Shown: positions 8,664-17,011 of the stretch, one piece after another
Position numbering within the stretch: position 1 is the first letter of the stretch
Layout of the letters: every line of letters starts with the position of its first letter
From: Bog-159 sp049511415
GTDB lineage: Bacteria; Acidobacteriota; Terriglobia; Bryobacterales; Bryobacteraceae
DNA length: 64,000 nucleotides
NCBI GenBank assembly: GCA_049511415.1
Contig: JBEKYC010000015.1
Coordinates: 1 to 64,000 of the forward strand
Direction: 5' to 3'
The notes under the pieces: model-generated
Databases searched by the model: none
The model's input: only the letters and a program-made list of their open reading frames with translations
What the model was told of the DNA's origin: nothing
Position numbers and translations under genes: made by a program

Positions 8664-9101
8664 ATGAGCAGCGAAGACACGCAAGCCGTTCCCGAAGCCG
8701 TCAGGGTACTTCTGGTCAGTCCTTACGATGAGGACCATTTGAACCTGCGTACCATCCTGCGGCATTCCAATTGGCAAACCCACAGCGCCCGTAACCAAAC
8801 CGAAGCCATGGAATACCTGCGCGGTAATGTGGCCCCGGTCGTCATCTGCGAGACCGATTTGCCCGATGGCTCGTGGAAGGACATGCTGGCGCAGTTCGCC
8901 CGTATGGATTGCCCGCCATTTTTAGTGGTCGTCTCCCGGTTTGCGGACGAGCGCCTTTGGTCGGAAGTGTTGAACCTGGGTGCTTATAATGTGCTTGCCA
9001 AGCCGCTGAGCACCAGGGAAGTATTTCACGTCATCGGCCTGGCGGCACAGGCTTGGGAGCGTGACTGGAAGCTCCCGCGGCAATTGGCGCGGACCGCCTG
9101 A
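8664..9101 (+). CDS. Single-domain response regulator
   Basis: 145 residues containing one receiver domain and no output domain. VRVLLVSPYDEDHLNLRTIL gives the first strand with the acidic pair, VVICETDLPDGSW carries the phospho-accepting Asp (about D65), and YNVLAKPLSTREV holds the conserved Lys before the Pro. The start at ATG 8664 is chosen for the AGGAGA site ten bases upstream. It could be a phosphorelay intermediate or act by protein contact. No histidine kinase is adjacent. The 120-base upstream gap is AT-rich, with a TAATAT-type -10 candidate near 8598. The following membrane-protein frame continues in the same register directly after its stop. Confidence 0.88.
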   Translation: MSSEDTQAVPEAVRVLLVSPYDEDHLNLRTILRHSNWQTHSARNQTEAMEYLRGNVAPVVICETDLPDGSWKDMLAQFARMDCPPFLVVVSRFADERLWSEVLNLGAYNVLAKPLSTREVFHVIGLAAQAWERDWKLPRQLARTA

Positions 9102-9227
9102 GGATTCCTGCGGCCGCTCTCCAATCCCTTTGGTTTCGGCGCTGCCGATCTGATTGTTTTAGCCTGGTCCGCCCTTCTTATCGCCGGGTTACTGGTAGCC
9201 GTACGTTTCGAGTCCCCAGTCCGGGCC

Positions 9228-10817
9228 TTGGCTGCCCGCACGCGCTGGTGTGTGCTACTTCTTACACTGCTGCCAATTGTTCTGCGCGTGGCATTGTTGC
9301 CCCAAGCCCCGCCGCCGCTGCCGCGAACTCCCGATGATTTCAGTTTCGCCTTGCTGGGGGATACCCTGGCGCATTTCCGATTGGCCAATCCGCCGCATCC
9401 CATGGCGCGGTTCTTCGAAACGAATTTCGTGCTGCAGGAGCCATCTTATAGCTCCATCTATCCGCTGGGGCAAGGAATCGCGCTGGCCTTCGGACAGTTG
9501 GTCTTTCACCAGCAATGGGCCGGCGTGCTGCTGGGCGCGGGTCTGTTCTGCGGGCTGTGTTATTGGATGCTGCGCGTGTGGGTGAGTCCGACAGGGGCGC
9601 TGGTCGGCGGGCTGCTTGCCGCCTTTCAATTCGGTCCCTTGCAGTATTGGATGAATACTTACTGGGGTGGATCGCTGGCCGCCGCGGGAGGGTGTTTGAT
9701 CTTCGGCGCCCTGCCGCGATTGCGCCGGCGGGCGCGCCTACGCGACGCCGCGCTGCTGGGCCTCGGGCTGGCTGTCGAGTGGCTCACGCGTCCGTTCGAG
9801 ACGATGCTGGTTCTGTTGGGCACGCTCGTTTTCCTGCTCCTTACGTTCCGCGGGCGTTGGCGCGAACTGGCGCGTATCGCAAGCCTAGCGGCAATTGTGC
9901 TCCTGCCCGCCGGCGGTTTGAGCCTGCTTCAGAACCGGGAAGTTACCGGCAGGTGGACCACTCTGCCATACAGGCTCAGCCAATATCAATACGGCGTGCC
10001 GGCGGCTTTTACCTTTCAATCGAATCCGGCGCCGCATCGCTCGTTGACTCCGGAGCAGCATTCACTCTACGAAGTGCAATCCTCCATTCACGACAGTGCG
10101 GGAACTTACCTGGAGCGGCTGGTACAGCGCCTTCGCTTCGTTCGATTCTTTTATGCCGCGCCCCTGCTGCTGGCCCTGCCGGTCTTCTGCCTGGCATTGC
10201 GGCGGGCGCGCTACTGGTGGGTACTGCTATGGCTTGCGATTCTGGCGCTGGGAACGAACTACTATCCGTATTTCTACCCGCACTACATAGCGGCCGGCGC
10301 CTGCCTGTTCGTGCTGGCGGGCGTGGCGGCCCTGGAACGTATCGGCCGCTGGAACCGTCCCGCTGCGCGCCTGATTTTCCTGCTGTGCGCGGCGCAGTTC
10401 GTCTTCTGGTACGGGCTGCATCTGGCCGCCGGATGGTCACCCGCGCTGGAGCTGACCGAGCGGTACGAGAGCTGGGACTTCGTCAACCACGGCGATCCGG
10501 AAGGGCGCTTGGCGGTTGAAAGGCAACTGGCGCAAGCCCCCGGCAAGCAACTCGTCATCGTACGCTACGCTCCGCGGCACGGCTTAAGCCAATGGATGAC
10601 GAATGCGGCCGATATCGACCGTTCCCGCGTGGTGCGCGCGCTGGATCTTGGACCGGCGGAGAACGAAAAGCTGTTGCGGTATTATCCGGATCGTAAGGCG
10701 TGGCTGCTGGAGCCGGAATGGCAGCCGCCCCGCCTGTCCCGCTATCAGGTGGAGGCGCCGGCGGTTGTGCCGGCCCCAGCGCCGAAGAATCCGTCGCCGT
10801 TCGAAGAAGTGAAATAG
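9228..10817 (+). CDS. Polytopic membrane protein, glycosyltransferase family 39-like (GT-C)
   Basis: At least 529 residues with about ten hydrophobic segments. After the first helix a loop reads TPDDFSFALLGDTLAHFRLA, resembling the acidic catalytic loop of ArnT/PMT-type GT-C enzymes, which move sugars or mannosyl units from polyprenyl phosphates onto lipids or proteins. NYYPYFYPHYIAAGAC and similar aromatic-rich helices are typical. TTG 9228 is the first usual start codon. The frame is open back to the response-regulator stop (9099-9101), and the bases from 9108 encode a further helix (LIVLAWSALLIAGLLVAV), so the true start may be CTG 9108 or another rare codon. The acceptor is unknown. A role in envelope glycosylation is inference. 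Confidence 0.72.
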   Translation: MAARTRWCVLLLTLLPIVLRVALLPQAPPPLPRTPDDFSFALLGDTLAHFRLANPPHPMARFFETNFVLQEPSYSSIYPLGQGIALAFGQLVFHQQWAGVLLGAGLFCGLCYWMLRVWVSPTGALVGGLLAAFQFGPLQYWMNTYWGGSLAAAGGCLIFGALPRLRRRARLRDAALLGLGLAVEWLTRPFETMLVLLGTLVFLLLTFRGRWRELARIASLAAIVLLPAGGLSLLQNREVTGRWTTLPYRLSQYQYGVPAAFTFQSNPAPHRSLTPEQHSLYEVQSSIHDSAGTYLERLVQRLRFVRFFYAAPLLLALPVFCLALRRARYWWVLLWLAILALGTNYYPYFYPHYIAAGACLFVLAGVAALERIGRWNRPAARLIFLLCAAQFVFWYGLHLAAGWSPALELTERYESWDFVNHGDPEGRLAVERQLAQAPGKQLVIVRYAPRHGLSQWMTNAADIDRSRVVRALDLGPAENEKLLRYYPDRKAWLLEPEWQPPRLSRYQVEAPAVVPAPAPKNPSPFEEVK

Positions 10818-10823
10818 CCGGTT

Positions 10824-11939
10824 CTACGGCTGCGGCCCGGTGTAGGGCTGATTCCAGGTGGCCTGATACATGGCGTCCAACAGGACCTGCGAGTGCCCGT
10901 CGTAATCCTCGTCGAGCGCCCACATGAAGCCGCCTCCCAAGCCCCGCTTGTATTCCGAATACCAGATTCGCATGTAAGTGGAATAGGGATCGTCGTAGGT
11001 GATGAAACCGGGCGAGCCATCGGAGCGCAGCAAATAGGGCACCAGTGACTTCTGGTCGAAGTACATCGTCCAGCCGTTCTTGTTGACGAGGTATTGGATG
11101 AATGTTCCGTAGTTCTCGCCCAGCACGGTCTGGCCGTAGCACGGTTTGCACGGACCATAAGCCTCGCTCACATTCGTGTAAAAGTAGCCATAAAACGGCG
11201 TGCCCATGTTCAGCTTGGCGGCCGGCACATGGTAGTCGTCCAGGAAGATGGTGGCGGCCTGATCGGCGCTGCCGCCCGGCGAGCACTCCCATGGCTGCGG
11301 ATTATTGGGATTCGAAAAGATCGGCGAGTTCATTTGTCCGTCGTCGGTCCACGGACCGGCGCAGTCATACATCATGATGTTCCACCAGTCGAGTGTCGAA
11401 ACGAGGCCCGGCACATCGTAGCCTCCGCCTCCCCATGGCGGGACATCCGCGGACAGCAGATACCGGGGGCTGGGGAAGGTGCTCCGCAAGCCGGACATGA
11501 GCGCAGCGAACATCTGCGTATCGGCCGTCGATTCCGGATATTCCCAATCGATATCCAAGCCGTCGTACCCGTTCGCGGTGATGAACGTCTGCAGATTGGC
11601 CAGTAAGGTCCGGAGCGCGCCGCTATTGCCTTCCATGCCCGGGAAATCGCCGCCTAACAGCAGCATCACCTTCACGCCCGCGGCGTGCGCGTTGCTGATG
11701 AGGGCCGGCTCCAGGAAGCCGTCGGGCACCGTGAGACTGCCGTCCGCGTTGGAGCTGACACCCGAGTGGTTGATGTGCGTCAGCAGGTGAAAGGGGATCT
11801 GCGCCGCGCTGTACGGGGGCGTTTGGGTGCGGCTCCAGTAGCCGTAATCGGCCACCAGACGCTTGGGAAAAGACGTTTGCGCCCCCATGGGCAACAAGCC
11901 GAATGTAAGACCGGCGATAAGGCATGCCAGGCGGGTCAT
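10824..11939 (-). CDS. Secreted GH18 chitinase-like glycoside hydrolase
   Basis: 371 residues starting at ATG 11939 (GGAGG nine bases upstream) with signal peptide MTRLACLIAGLTFGLLPMGA. The GH18 barrel is clear: FHLLTHINHSGVS (strand 2), GVKVMLLLGG (SxGG-like strand 3) and the catalytic DGLDIDWEYP with its acid Glu, then WWNIMMYDCAGPW for the substrate-site Tyr. Such enzymes cleave beta-1,4-GlcNAc links in chitin or related glycans by substrate-assisted catalysis. The GNSGALRTLLANLQTFITAN helix fits the chitinase branch. It probably acts outside the cell on fungal or insect chitin, or in the periplasm. It converges with the GT39-like gene and is divergent from the SRPBCC gene. Confidence 0.87.
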   Translation of the reverse strand: MTRLACLIAGLTFGLLPMGAQTSFPKRLVADYGYWSRTQTPPYSAAQIPFHLLTHINHSGVSSNADGSLTVPDGFLEPALISNAHAAGVKVMLLLGGDFPGMEGNSGALRTLLANLQTFITANGYDGLDIDWEYPESTADTQMFAALMSGLRSTFPSPRYLLSADVPPWGGGGYDVPGLVSTLDWWNIMMYDCAGPWTDDGQMNSPIFSNPNNPQPWECSPGGSADQAATIFLDDYHVPAAKLNMGTPFYGYFYTNVSEAYGPCKPCYGQTVLGENYGTFIQYLVNKNGWTMYFDQKSLVPYLLRSDGSPGFITYDDPYSTYMRIWYSEYKRGLGGGFMWALDEDYDGHSQVLLDAMYQATWNQPYTGPQP

Positions 11940-12002
11940 TGCGAACCTCCGATGATTGACAGGATAGCACCGGATCGGACCACATTTAGTTAGACTATCC
12001 AG

Positions 12003-12434
12003 ATGCCCGATATCTTCCACGATTTCCCCATCCGCGCATCCGCGAAACAAGTGTTTCAAGGCATTTCGACGCCGGCGGGTCTGGATACCTGGTGGACCGA
12101 GCGCAGCTCCGGTGAGCCGGTCTTGGGATCGGAATACGATCTCTGGTTTGGTCCGCAATACAACTGGCGGGCGATCGTTACGGGTTGCGCTCCGGACACG
12201 GATTTTGAGCTGCGGTTCACCAGCGCCGATGCGGACTGGGTGGGGACCCGCGTGGGCTTTACGCTCGTGGAAAACCAAGGCGTCACCGGGGTGCGCTTTC
12301 ATCACACCGGATGGCCGCGCGAGACGGAGAACTATCGCGGCTCCTGCTACTGTTGGGCGATGTATCTACGCCTGCTCAAACGCTACGTGGAGACCGGCGA
12401 AGTGGTGGCTTACGCCAAGCGCCTCGACGCATAG
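12003..12434 (+). CDS. SRPBCC/AHSA1-like domain protein
   Basis: 143 residues that fit one START-like helix-grip fold: FHDFPIRASAKQVFQGISTP opens it, then LDTWWTERSSGEP, YDLWFGPQYNWRAIV and the long C-terminal helix YCWAMYLRLLKRYVETGEVV. Proteins of this family bind hydrophobic ligands or act as Hsp90-activator-like factors; no ligand can be named. ATG 12003 follows a short leader, and the gap to the divergent chitinase gene (about 60 bases) must hold both promoters. The truncated ArsR gene and a second SRPBCC gene follow, which suggests an ArsR-AHSA1 locus of the type common in soil bacteria. Confidence 0.8.
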   Translation: MPDIFHDFPIRASAKQVFQGISTPAGLDTWWTERSSGEPVLGSEYDLWFGPQYNWRAIVTGCAPDTDFELRFTSADADWVGTRVGFTLVENQGVTGVRFHHTGWPRETENYRGSCYCWAMYLRLLKRYVETGEVVAYAKRLDA

Positions 12435-12479
12435 CTGCCTCGGACGAAAAATCTAAACCTTTGGCATTGACACGCTTAA

Positions 12480-12692
12480 CGCCCCGCCATCTCCCGGCAC
12501 CTGCGGGTGCTGGAGCGCGCGCATCTCATCGACCGGCGGCGCCAGGGGCGCGTGCACCTGATCCGTCCGCAAACCGCGGGCTTGAAAGACGCTCAGCAGT
12601 GGATCGCCCAGTGCGTGGCGGGTTGGGAGTTCAGCTTCGATACCCTTGACGAACTGATCCGGGAACAACCACGAAAGGAAAAAAAGCTATGA
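12480..12692 (+). pseudogene. ArsR-family repressor, 5'-truncated remnant
   Basis: The frame starting right after a TAA at 12477-12479 reads RPAISRHLRVLERAHLIDRR and RQGRVHLIRP, the recognition helix and wing of an ArsR-type winged helix, and runs to KEKKL and the stop at 12690-12692. The usual first 30-40 residues (helices 1-3) are absent, and the sequence left of 12480 is the 3' flank of the previous gene. Only the start GTG 12507, inside the recognition helix, is available, so no functional repressor can be made. The stop overlaps the ATG of the next SRPBCC gene (ATGA-type), the normal arrangement for ArsR-AHSA1 pairs. Confidence 0.7.
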
Positions 12693-13147
12693 AATCCGAA
12701 GTGAAAATCACCGGCAGACAGCTGCAAATTACGCGCGTCTTCGATGCGCCGCGCCCGGTGGTCTTCGGCTGGTGGGCGGAAGCGGATAAGTTGCAGCAGT
12801 GGTCCGGGTGCAAGGAGACCACTCAGTGCGAAATCGAAATGGATTTTCGGACCGGCGGTTCCTTCCGGCAGAAGATGCAGATCGCCGGAAAAGGCGAATT
12901 CTCGTTCACGGGTAAATACGACGAAATTGTCGTGCCGGAAAGGATTGCCTATCATGCGGACTTCGGCCCATTGGTTTCGCGGGTTGTCATCGAATTCTTC
13001 GCGGAGGGTGAACGCACGAAGATGGTTCTGACCCAGGAAGGCTTCCCCGACGAGATGTTCGTCAAAACCGTTTCGCAGGGAACCCTGGAATCGTTCGATA
13101 AGCTAGATCGGTTGTTCGCGGGCCAGGCTTTGGTGAGCCATTCGTGA
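12689..13147 (+). CDS. SRPBCC/AHSA1-like domain protein
   Basis: 152 residues with the AHSA1 signature: LQITRVFDAPRPVVFGWWAE at the start, LQQWSGCKE, MDFRTGGSFRQKM, GKYDEIVVPERIAY in the middle and the terminal helix GTLESFDKLDRLFA. ATG 12689 is preceded by AAGGAAAAAAAG. It is the normal downstream partner of an ArsR repressor, whose gene here is truncated, so repression of this gene is probably lost. Its stop overlaps the GTG of the following membrane protein, so the three small genes that follow are coupled. The function in the family ranges from ligand binding to polyketide cyclisation and cannot be chosen here. Confidence 0.82.
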   Translation: MKSEVKITGRQLQITRVFDAPRPVVFGWWAEADKLQQWSGCKETTQCEIEMDFRTGGSFRQKMQIAGKGEFSFTGKYDEIVVPERIAYHADFGPLVSRVVIEFFAEGERTKMVLTQEGFPDEMFVKTVSQGTLESFDKLDRLFAGQALVSHS

Positions 13148-13563
13148 GCTATACCCGGATTCTGCTCGCGGCGCTGGGTGCCATGGTGGCGTACTTCGCG
13201 GTGGGCGGCCTCGCGTTCGGCGTTCTCCCCGTCCTCCGCGAAGAATTCCTGAAGTATCCCGCCGTGTACCGGAATCAGGAAGGCATCCAGGCCGTCATGC
13301 CGCTGGGCCTGGCCGCCATGTTCGTATCCATAGTGGCGCTGGCTGTGATTTACGCGATGCTCTATCGGGGAGGGTCGGGGGCCGTTACCGGAGCGCAATT
13401 CGGCGCCCTGATCGGAGTCTTCGCGTTAGGCGCGTTCGTGCTGCATAACTATGTGAACCTGAACATCGGCCTCAAACTGACTCTGCAGCAAGGCGTGGCG
13501 TACTTTGTGGAATGGACGGTCGTCGGCACGGTGATCGGCCTCATCTACAGGCCGCAATTATGA
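13144..13563 (+). CDS. Small four-helix membrane protein of unknown function
   Basis: 139 residues with four hydrophobic stretches (about 5-27, 55-76, 82-103 and 115-135) and short loops, so an inner-membrane protein with both ends on the same side. GTG 13144 overlaps the stop of the SRPBCC gene (GTGA), which strongly fixes the start. The pattern resembles small DUF1761-like membrane proteins that often accompany AHSA1 proteins, but I cannot name the family with certainty. No charged residues in the helices suggest transport. Its stop overlaps the next ATG (TTATGA), keeping it in the same operon. Confidence 0.65.
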   Translation: MSYTRILLAALGAMVAYFAVGGLAFGVLPVLREEFLKYPAVYRNQEGIQAVMPLGLAAMFVSIVALAVIYAMLYRGGSGAVTGAQFGALIGVFALGAFVLHNYVNLNIGLKLTLQQGVAYFVEWTVVGTVIGLIYRPQL

Positions 13564-13898
13564 CGGCGGATAAACGGGAGCTCTACGCAAAGCTGGTCGC
13601 CACCAATCCGGCTGTCGAACTGAAGGGCGCCACGCATCCGTACACTTCGCTGAACGGCCACATGTTCTCTTATCTGCATCCTTCCGGCTCCATGGCGCTA
13701 CGGCTCCCCCGGGAAGAGCGCGATAAGTTCCTGACAAAATACAAAACCACACTCTTTGTGGCTTATGGCGTCGTGCAGAAGGAATATGTCACTGTGCCCG
13801 ATAGCTTGCTCGGAAAGACGAAAGAGCTGGCCAGGTATTTTGAGATCGGCTACCAGTATGTTCGAACGTTGAAGCCCAAACCCACTAAGAAGAAGTAG
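13560..13898 (+). CDS. TfoX N-terminal-like / YdhG-like small protein
   Basis: 112 residues starting at ATG 13560, which overlaps the preceding TGA. The sequence KLVATNPAVELKGATHPYTS, NGHMFSYLHPSGSMALRLP and FEIGYQYVRTLKPKPTKKK fits the alpha/beta fold shared by TfoX N-terminal domains and MmcQ/YjbR-like proteins. TfoX itself is linked to competence in gamma-proteobacteria, but these stand-alone domains have no proven role. A basic tail ends the protein. It closes the ArsR-SRPBCC group and converges with the DUF4380 gene five bases away. Confidence 0.6.
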   Translation: MTADKRELYAKLVATNPAVELKGATHPYTSLNGHMFSYLHPSGSMALRLPREERDKFLTKYKTTLFVAYGVVQKEYVTVPDSLLGKTKELARYFEIGYQYVRTLKPKPTKKK

Positions 13899-13902
13899 CG
13901 CC

Positions 13903-14868
13903 CTACCGCGCGTTCACCAAAGGCAGCACAATGCTATCCAACTCGGCATCCGTGAAGTTCCGCAGATGCACGCTCTTATGTGCCGTCCAGTGCTCCACGT
14001 GCTCTAGCGACTGGCCGGTCCGCAGATGCTTCATGGGGCCCAGAGTCTCCATTTCCAGGAAATCCGCGTTGGTAAAGGTCTCGAACGAGCACCCGAAATC
14101 CGGGTATTCCTTGGGCGTATCCTGCGCGTCGTAGCGCTTGATGAACAGTTCGGAATTCAAGGAATATGCGGCCCACGTGTTCTTATTGAAGCTGCCCAGC
14201 TTTTGTGGATCGGCGTTGGAGGGGTCCTGGTGCAGCATCAGGTACTTCTTGGTGAAGCGCCAGCGATGATCGGATAGATTGCTGAAGGCCCACATCACCA
14301 GCGGATTGGTGGGATATAGCACTTCGGGATGCTTGCCGCGCGGCGGAAATCCGTGGATGCCGACGCCGCCTTGCGCCATCATGGTCAGCGCCCACGGCGC
14401 GATATCCACCGGGTGCACGCCCGTATTCTTGATGCGATGCAGCACCTCGACCGAGGTCCCCGTGGGCGACAATTTCACCACAATCTGTTTTTCGAGGCCG
14501 GTCAGCGGTTCCACGGGCTCGGTGGCTTCCAGCACGTCGCCCTTGATTTCAATCTTCACCGGCCCGTTATCCGGAGCGTAGGTGCGCACCGCATCTTCCG
14601 GCGCCATCCAGATGCGGTGGCCGCCGCGCAAGACGAAAGCCGGCTCGCCCGACTTCCCGAGGCTCTCGGCAAACTCCTTGAAGAAGTTCGGGCCGCCCAC
14701 AAAGCCATAGCGCATGATGCGGGGGCCGATGTCGCTGGTGACAATCAGTTCGACTTCTCCATTGGTGATGCGGTAGCAGTTCGGCCAGCCTTTGTAGCTG
14801 GTCTTTTCGATTTTTACGGCGGCGTGTGCGGTCATGGCGAGCAGCAGCAACGGGGCAACTTTCAGCAT
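13903..14868 (-). CDS. Secreted DUF4380-type protein
   Basis: 321 residues with signal peptide (MLKVAPLLLLAMTAHAAVKI). The body is mostly beta strand with motifs YRITNGEVELIVTSDIGPRI (residues about 32-51), RGGHRIWMAPEDAVRTYAPD (about 81-100) and IAPWALTMMAQGG. This matches the DUF4380 family as I know it, which resembles aldose-1-epimerase-like supersandwich folds and is common in Acidobacteria and Planctomycetes. A carbohydrate-related role outside the cytoplasm is likely, but no reaction is established. It is divergent from the acyl-CoA synthetase-like gene. Confidence 0.72.
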   Translation of the reverse strand: MLKVAPLLLLAMTAHAAVKIEKTSYKGWPNCYRITNGEVELIVTSDIGPRIMRYGFVGGPNFFKEFAESLGKSGEPAFVLRGGHRIWMAPEDAVRTYAPDNGPVKIEIKGDVLEATEPVEPLTGLEKQIVVKLSPTGTSVEVLHRIKNTGVHPVDIAPWALTMMAQGGVGIHGFPPRGKHPEVLYPTNPLVMWAFSNLSDHRWRFTKKYLMLHQDPSNADPQKLGSFNKNTWAAYSLNSELFIKRYDAQDTPKEYPDFGCSFETFTNADFLEMETLGPMKHLRTGQSLEHVEHWTAHKSVHLRNFTDAELDSIVLPLVNAR

Positions 14869-14915
14869 AGCCCCTAATTATCGCGCGCTTCACACCGATG
14901 TGGGATGGCGGCGCT

Positions 14916-16874
14916 ATGCTGGTTCCCATGGCCGGCCGCTGGATCTGGGAACCCACCGAGGATTTTATCGAGACCACCAATGTCCATCGCTTCATGCGGC
15001 GGCTCGGGATCGACGCCTACCCGGAGTTCATAGCCTGGTCGGCGCGGAACCCCGAACGATTCTGGGACGAAATGGTCCGCGAACTCGGCATCGAGTGGTT
15101 TGCGGCGTATACCCAGGTGCTTGACGCGTCGCGCGGCGTGGAATGGAGCCAATGGTTCACCGGCGGTAAGCTGAATATCGTCTGGAATTGCCTGGACCGT
15201 CATGCCATCGGGCCAGGGCGCGATCGTCTGGCCATTATCTGGGAGGGTGAGAACGGCGCCACCCGCACCCTCACCTTTGCGGAGCTGCATCGCGAGACGA
15301 GCCGCCTGGCGAACGCGCTCAAAGTCTTGGGACTGGCTGCCGGCGATCGTGTGGCATTGTTTATGCCGATGGTGCCGGAAGTTGCCGTCATTCTGTATGC
15401 CTGTTTCAAGCTGGGGTTGATCGCCGTGCCGGTGTTTTCCGGTTTCGGCTATGACGCGGTGGCCGTGCGCCTGCGGGATTCGGGCGCGCGCGTGCTCATC
15501 ACGGCGGATTACCTGGAGCGGCGCGGACGCCGGATCGCTCTGAAGGGGAAAGCCGATGAGGCGCTGGCGCAAGGTTCCGCCGTGGAGCATGTGGTGGTAT
15601 GGCGCTACCAGGGCGGCGACGTGCCTTGGACCGCGGGCCGGGACTTATGGTGGCATGACATAGTTGACGCCGCGCCCGCCCAATGCGCCACGCGGCAACT
15701 TGCTGCGGAAACCCCGGCGCTGCTGCTGTACACTTCCGGAACCACCGGACGGCCCAAAGGCGCCATCCACACGCATTCGGGCGCGCTGGCGCAAACCGGC
15801 AAAGAGATCTATCTGATCTTCGACCACCGGCCCGATGATCGCTTCTGGTGGGTGTCGGATATCGGATGGATGATGGGTCCGTGGGAAATCATCGGCAATC
15901 ATCTGTTTGGCGGGACCATCCTCCTTTACGACGGCGCGCCCGATTATCCTTCGGCCGACCGTTTCTGGCAGATGATCGCGCGCCATGGCGTGAAAACGTT
16001 CGGCATTTCTCCAACGGCCATACGCTTGCTTATGCGAAAAGCCGGTGCGGGTCCGGATGCGTACGATCTCAGTTCGCTGCGTTTGCTGGGTTCCACCGGC
16101 GAGCCGTGGGACGAGAGCTCTTATCGCTGGTTCTTCGAGCGTGTCGGCGGCGGGCGGTTACCCATTATGAATATTTCAGGCGGCACGGAGATTATCGGCA
16201 GCTTCCTGGCGCCGTTGCCCATCCAGCCGTTGAAGGCTTGTTCGCTCGGCGGACCTGCGCCCGGCATGGCTACCGAAGTCTTCGATGCCGAAGGCCGGCC
16301 CGTGCGCGGGCAGTTGGGGTACCTGGTCTGCACCAAGCCGGCTCCCTCCATGACGCGCGGCGTGTGGAACGATCCCGCGCGCTACCTGGAGGCATATTGG
16401 TCGCGCTGGCCGGGCGTCTGGTATCACGGCGATTGGGCCACCGTGGATGCGGACGGCTGCTGGTTTCTGCATGGCCGCGCGGACGAAACGTTCAACGTCG
16501 CCGGACGCAAGGTGGGTCCGGCGGAGGTGGAGGCATGTCTGATCGAGCACACTGCGGTCTCCGAGGCCGCCGTCATCGGCGTGCCCGACGCGCTGACCGG
16601 CGAGAGCGTGGTGGCCTTCGTGGTGCTCAAACCGGCCGAACCGCTAACCAATGTTAGCGAGGCGCTGGGCGCGCACGTGGCGCGGCGCATGGGTCCCACG
16701 TTCCGCCCGCGGGCCGTTTTCGCCGTTCCGGAGTTGCCCAAAACGCAAAGCGGCAAAGTGGTGCGGCGCTTGATCCGGCAGGCCTATCTGGGCGAGGCAC
16801 TGGGGGACACCTCCACGGTGGAGAATCCCGGCGCGCTGGTGCATTGTGGCACAGGTTTGCCGGAGAAAGTGTGA
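14916..16874 (+). CDS. AMP-dependent acyl-CoA synthetase, acetyl-CoA synthetase-like
   Basis: 652 residues with all ANL-superfamily motifs: LLYTSGTTGRPKGAIHTHSG (A3, phosphate loop, about residues 263-282), GGTEIIGSF (A5), YHGDWATVDADGCWFLHGR (A7) and KTQSGKVVRRLI, with the catalytic Lys of the C-terminal domain (A10). The N-terminal part (FMRRLGIDAYPEFIAWSARN, then FWDEMVRELGIEW) is the ACAS_N-type region of acetyl-CoA synthetases. It should activate a short-chain acid to the acyl-AMP and acyl-CoA; acetate is the simplest guess. ATG 14916 has GGATGG upstream; ATG 14928 is the alternative. The gene stands alone, divergent from the DUF4380 gene. Confidence 0.87.
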   Translation: MLVPMAGRWIWEPTEDFIETTNVHRFMRRLGIDAYPEFIAWSARNPERFWDEMVRELGIEWFAAYTQVLDASRGVEWSQWFTGGKLNIVWNCLDRHAIGPGRDRLAIIWEGENGATRTLTFAELHRETSRLANALKVLGLAAGDRVALFMPMVPEVAVILYACFKLGLIAVPVFSGFGYDAVAVRLRDSGARVLITADYLERRGRRIALKGKADEALAQGSAVEHVVVWRYQGGDVPWTAGRDLWWHDIVDAAPAQCATRQLAAETPALLLYTSGTTGRPKGAIHTHSGALAQTGKEIYLIFDHRPDDRFWWVSDIGWMMGPWEIIGNHLFGGTILLYDGAPDYPSADRFWQMIARHGVKTFGISPTAIRLLMRKAGAGPDAYDLSSLRLLGSTGEPWDESSYRWFFERVGGGRLPIMNISGGTEIIGSFLAPLPIQPLKACSLGGPAPGMATEVFDAEGRPVRGQLGYLVCTKPAPSMTRGVWNDPARYLEAYWSRWPGVWYHGDWATVDADGCWFLHGRADETFNVAGRKVGPAEVEACLIEHTAVSEAAVIGVPDALTGESVVAFVVLKPAEPLTNVSEALGAHVARRMGPTFRPRAVFAVPELPKTQSGKVVRRLIRQAYLGEALGDTSTVENPGALVHCGTGLPEKV

Positions 16875-16914
16875 TGTCTGGCGGTACTGTAACTAAAAGC
16901 GCCCCGGATTTTGG

Positions 16915-16942
16915 TTGCGCTTTCTTAAATATGCGCCATAAT
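16915..16942 (+). promoter_or_regulatory. Candidate sigma70 promoter
   Basis: TTGCGC at 16915-16920 and CATAAT at 16937-16942, spaced by 16 bases, lie in the 137-base gap before the secreted protein at 17012. The -10 matches five of six consensus positions and the -35 four of six. The local sequence between them is AT-rich. No activator site is obvious. Support is by sequence only. Confidence 0.4.
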
Positions 16943-17011
16943 ACGGAAATCGGCGCTGACGGGGCGCTGGCGGGGATAAACTGAAAAGGGTTCGGGGCAC
17001 GGGCGCCTACC

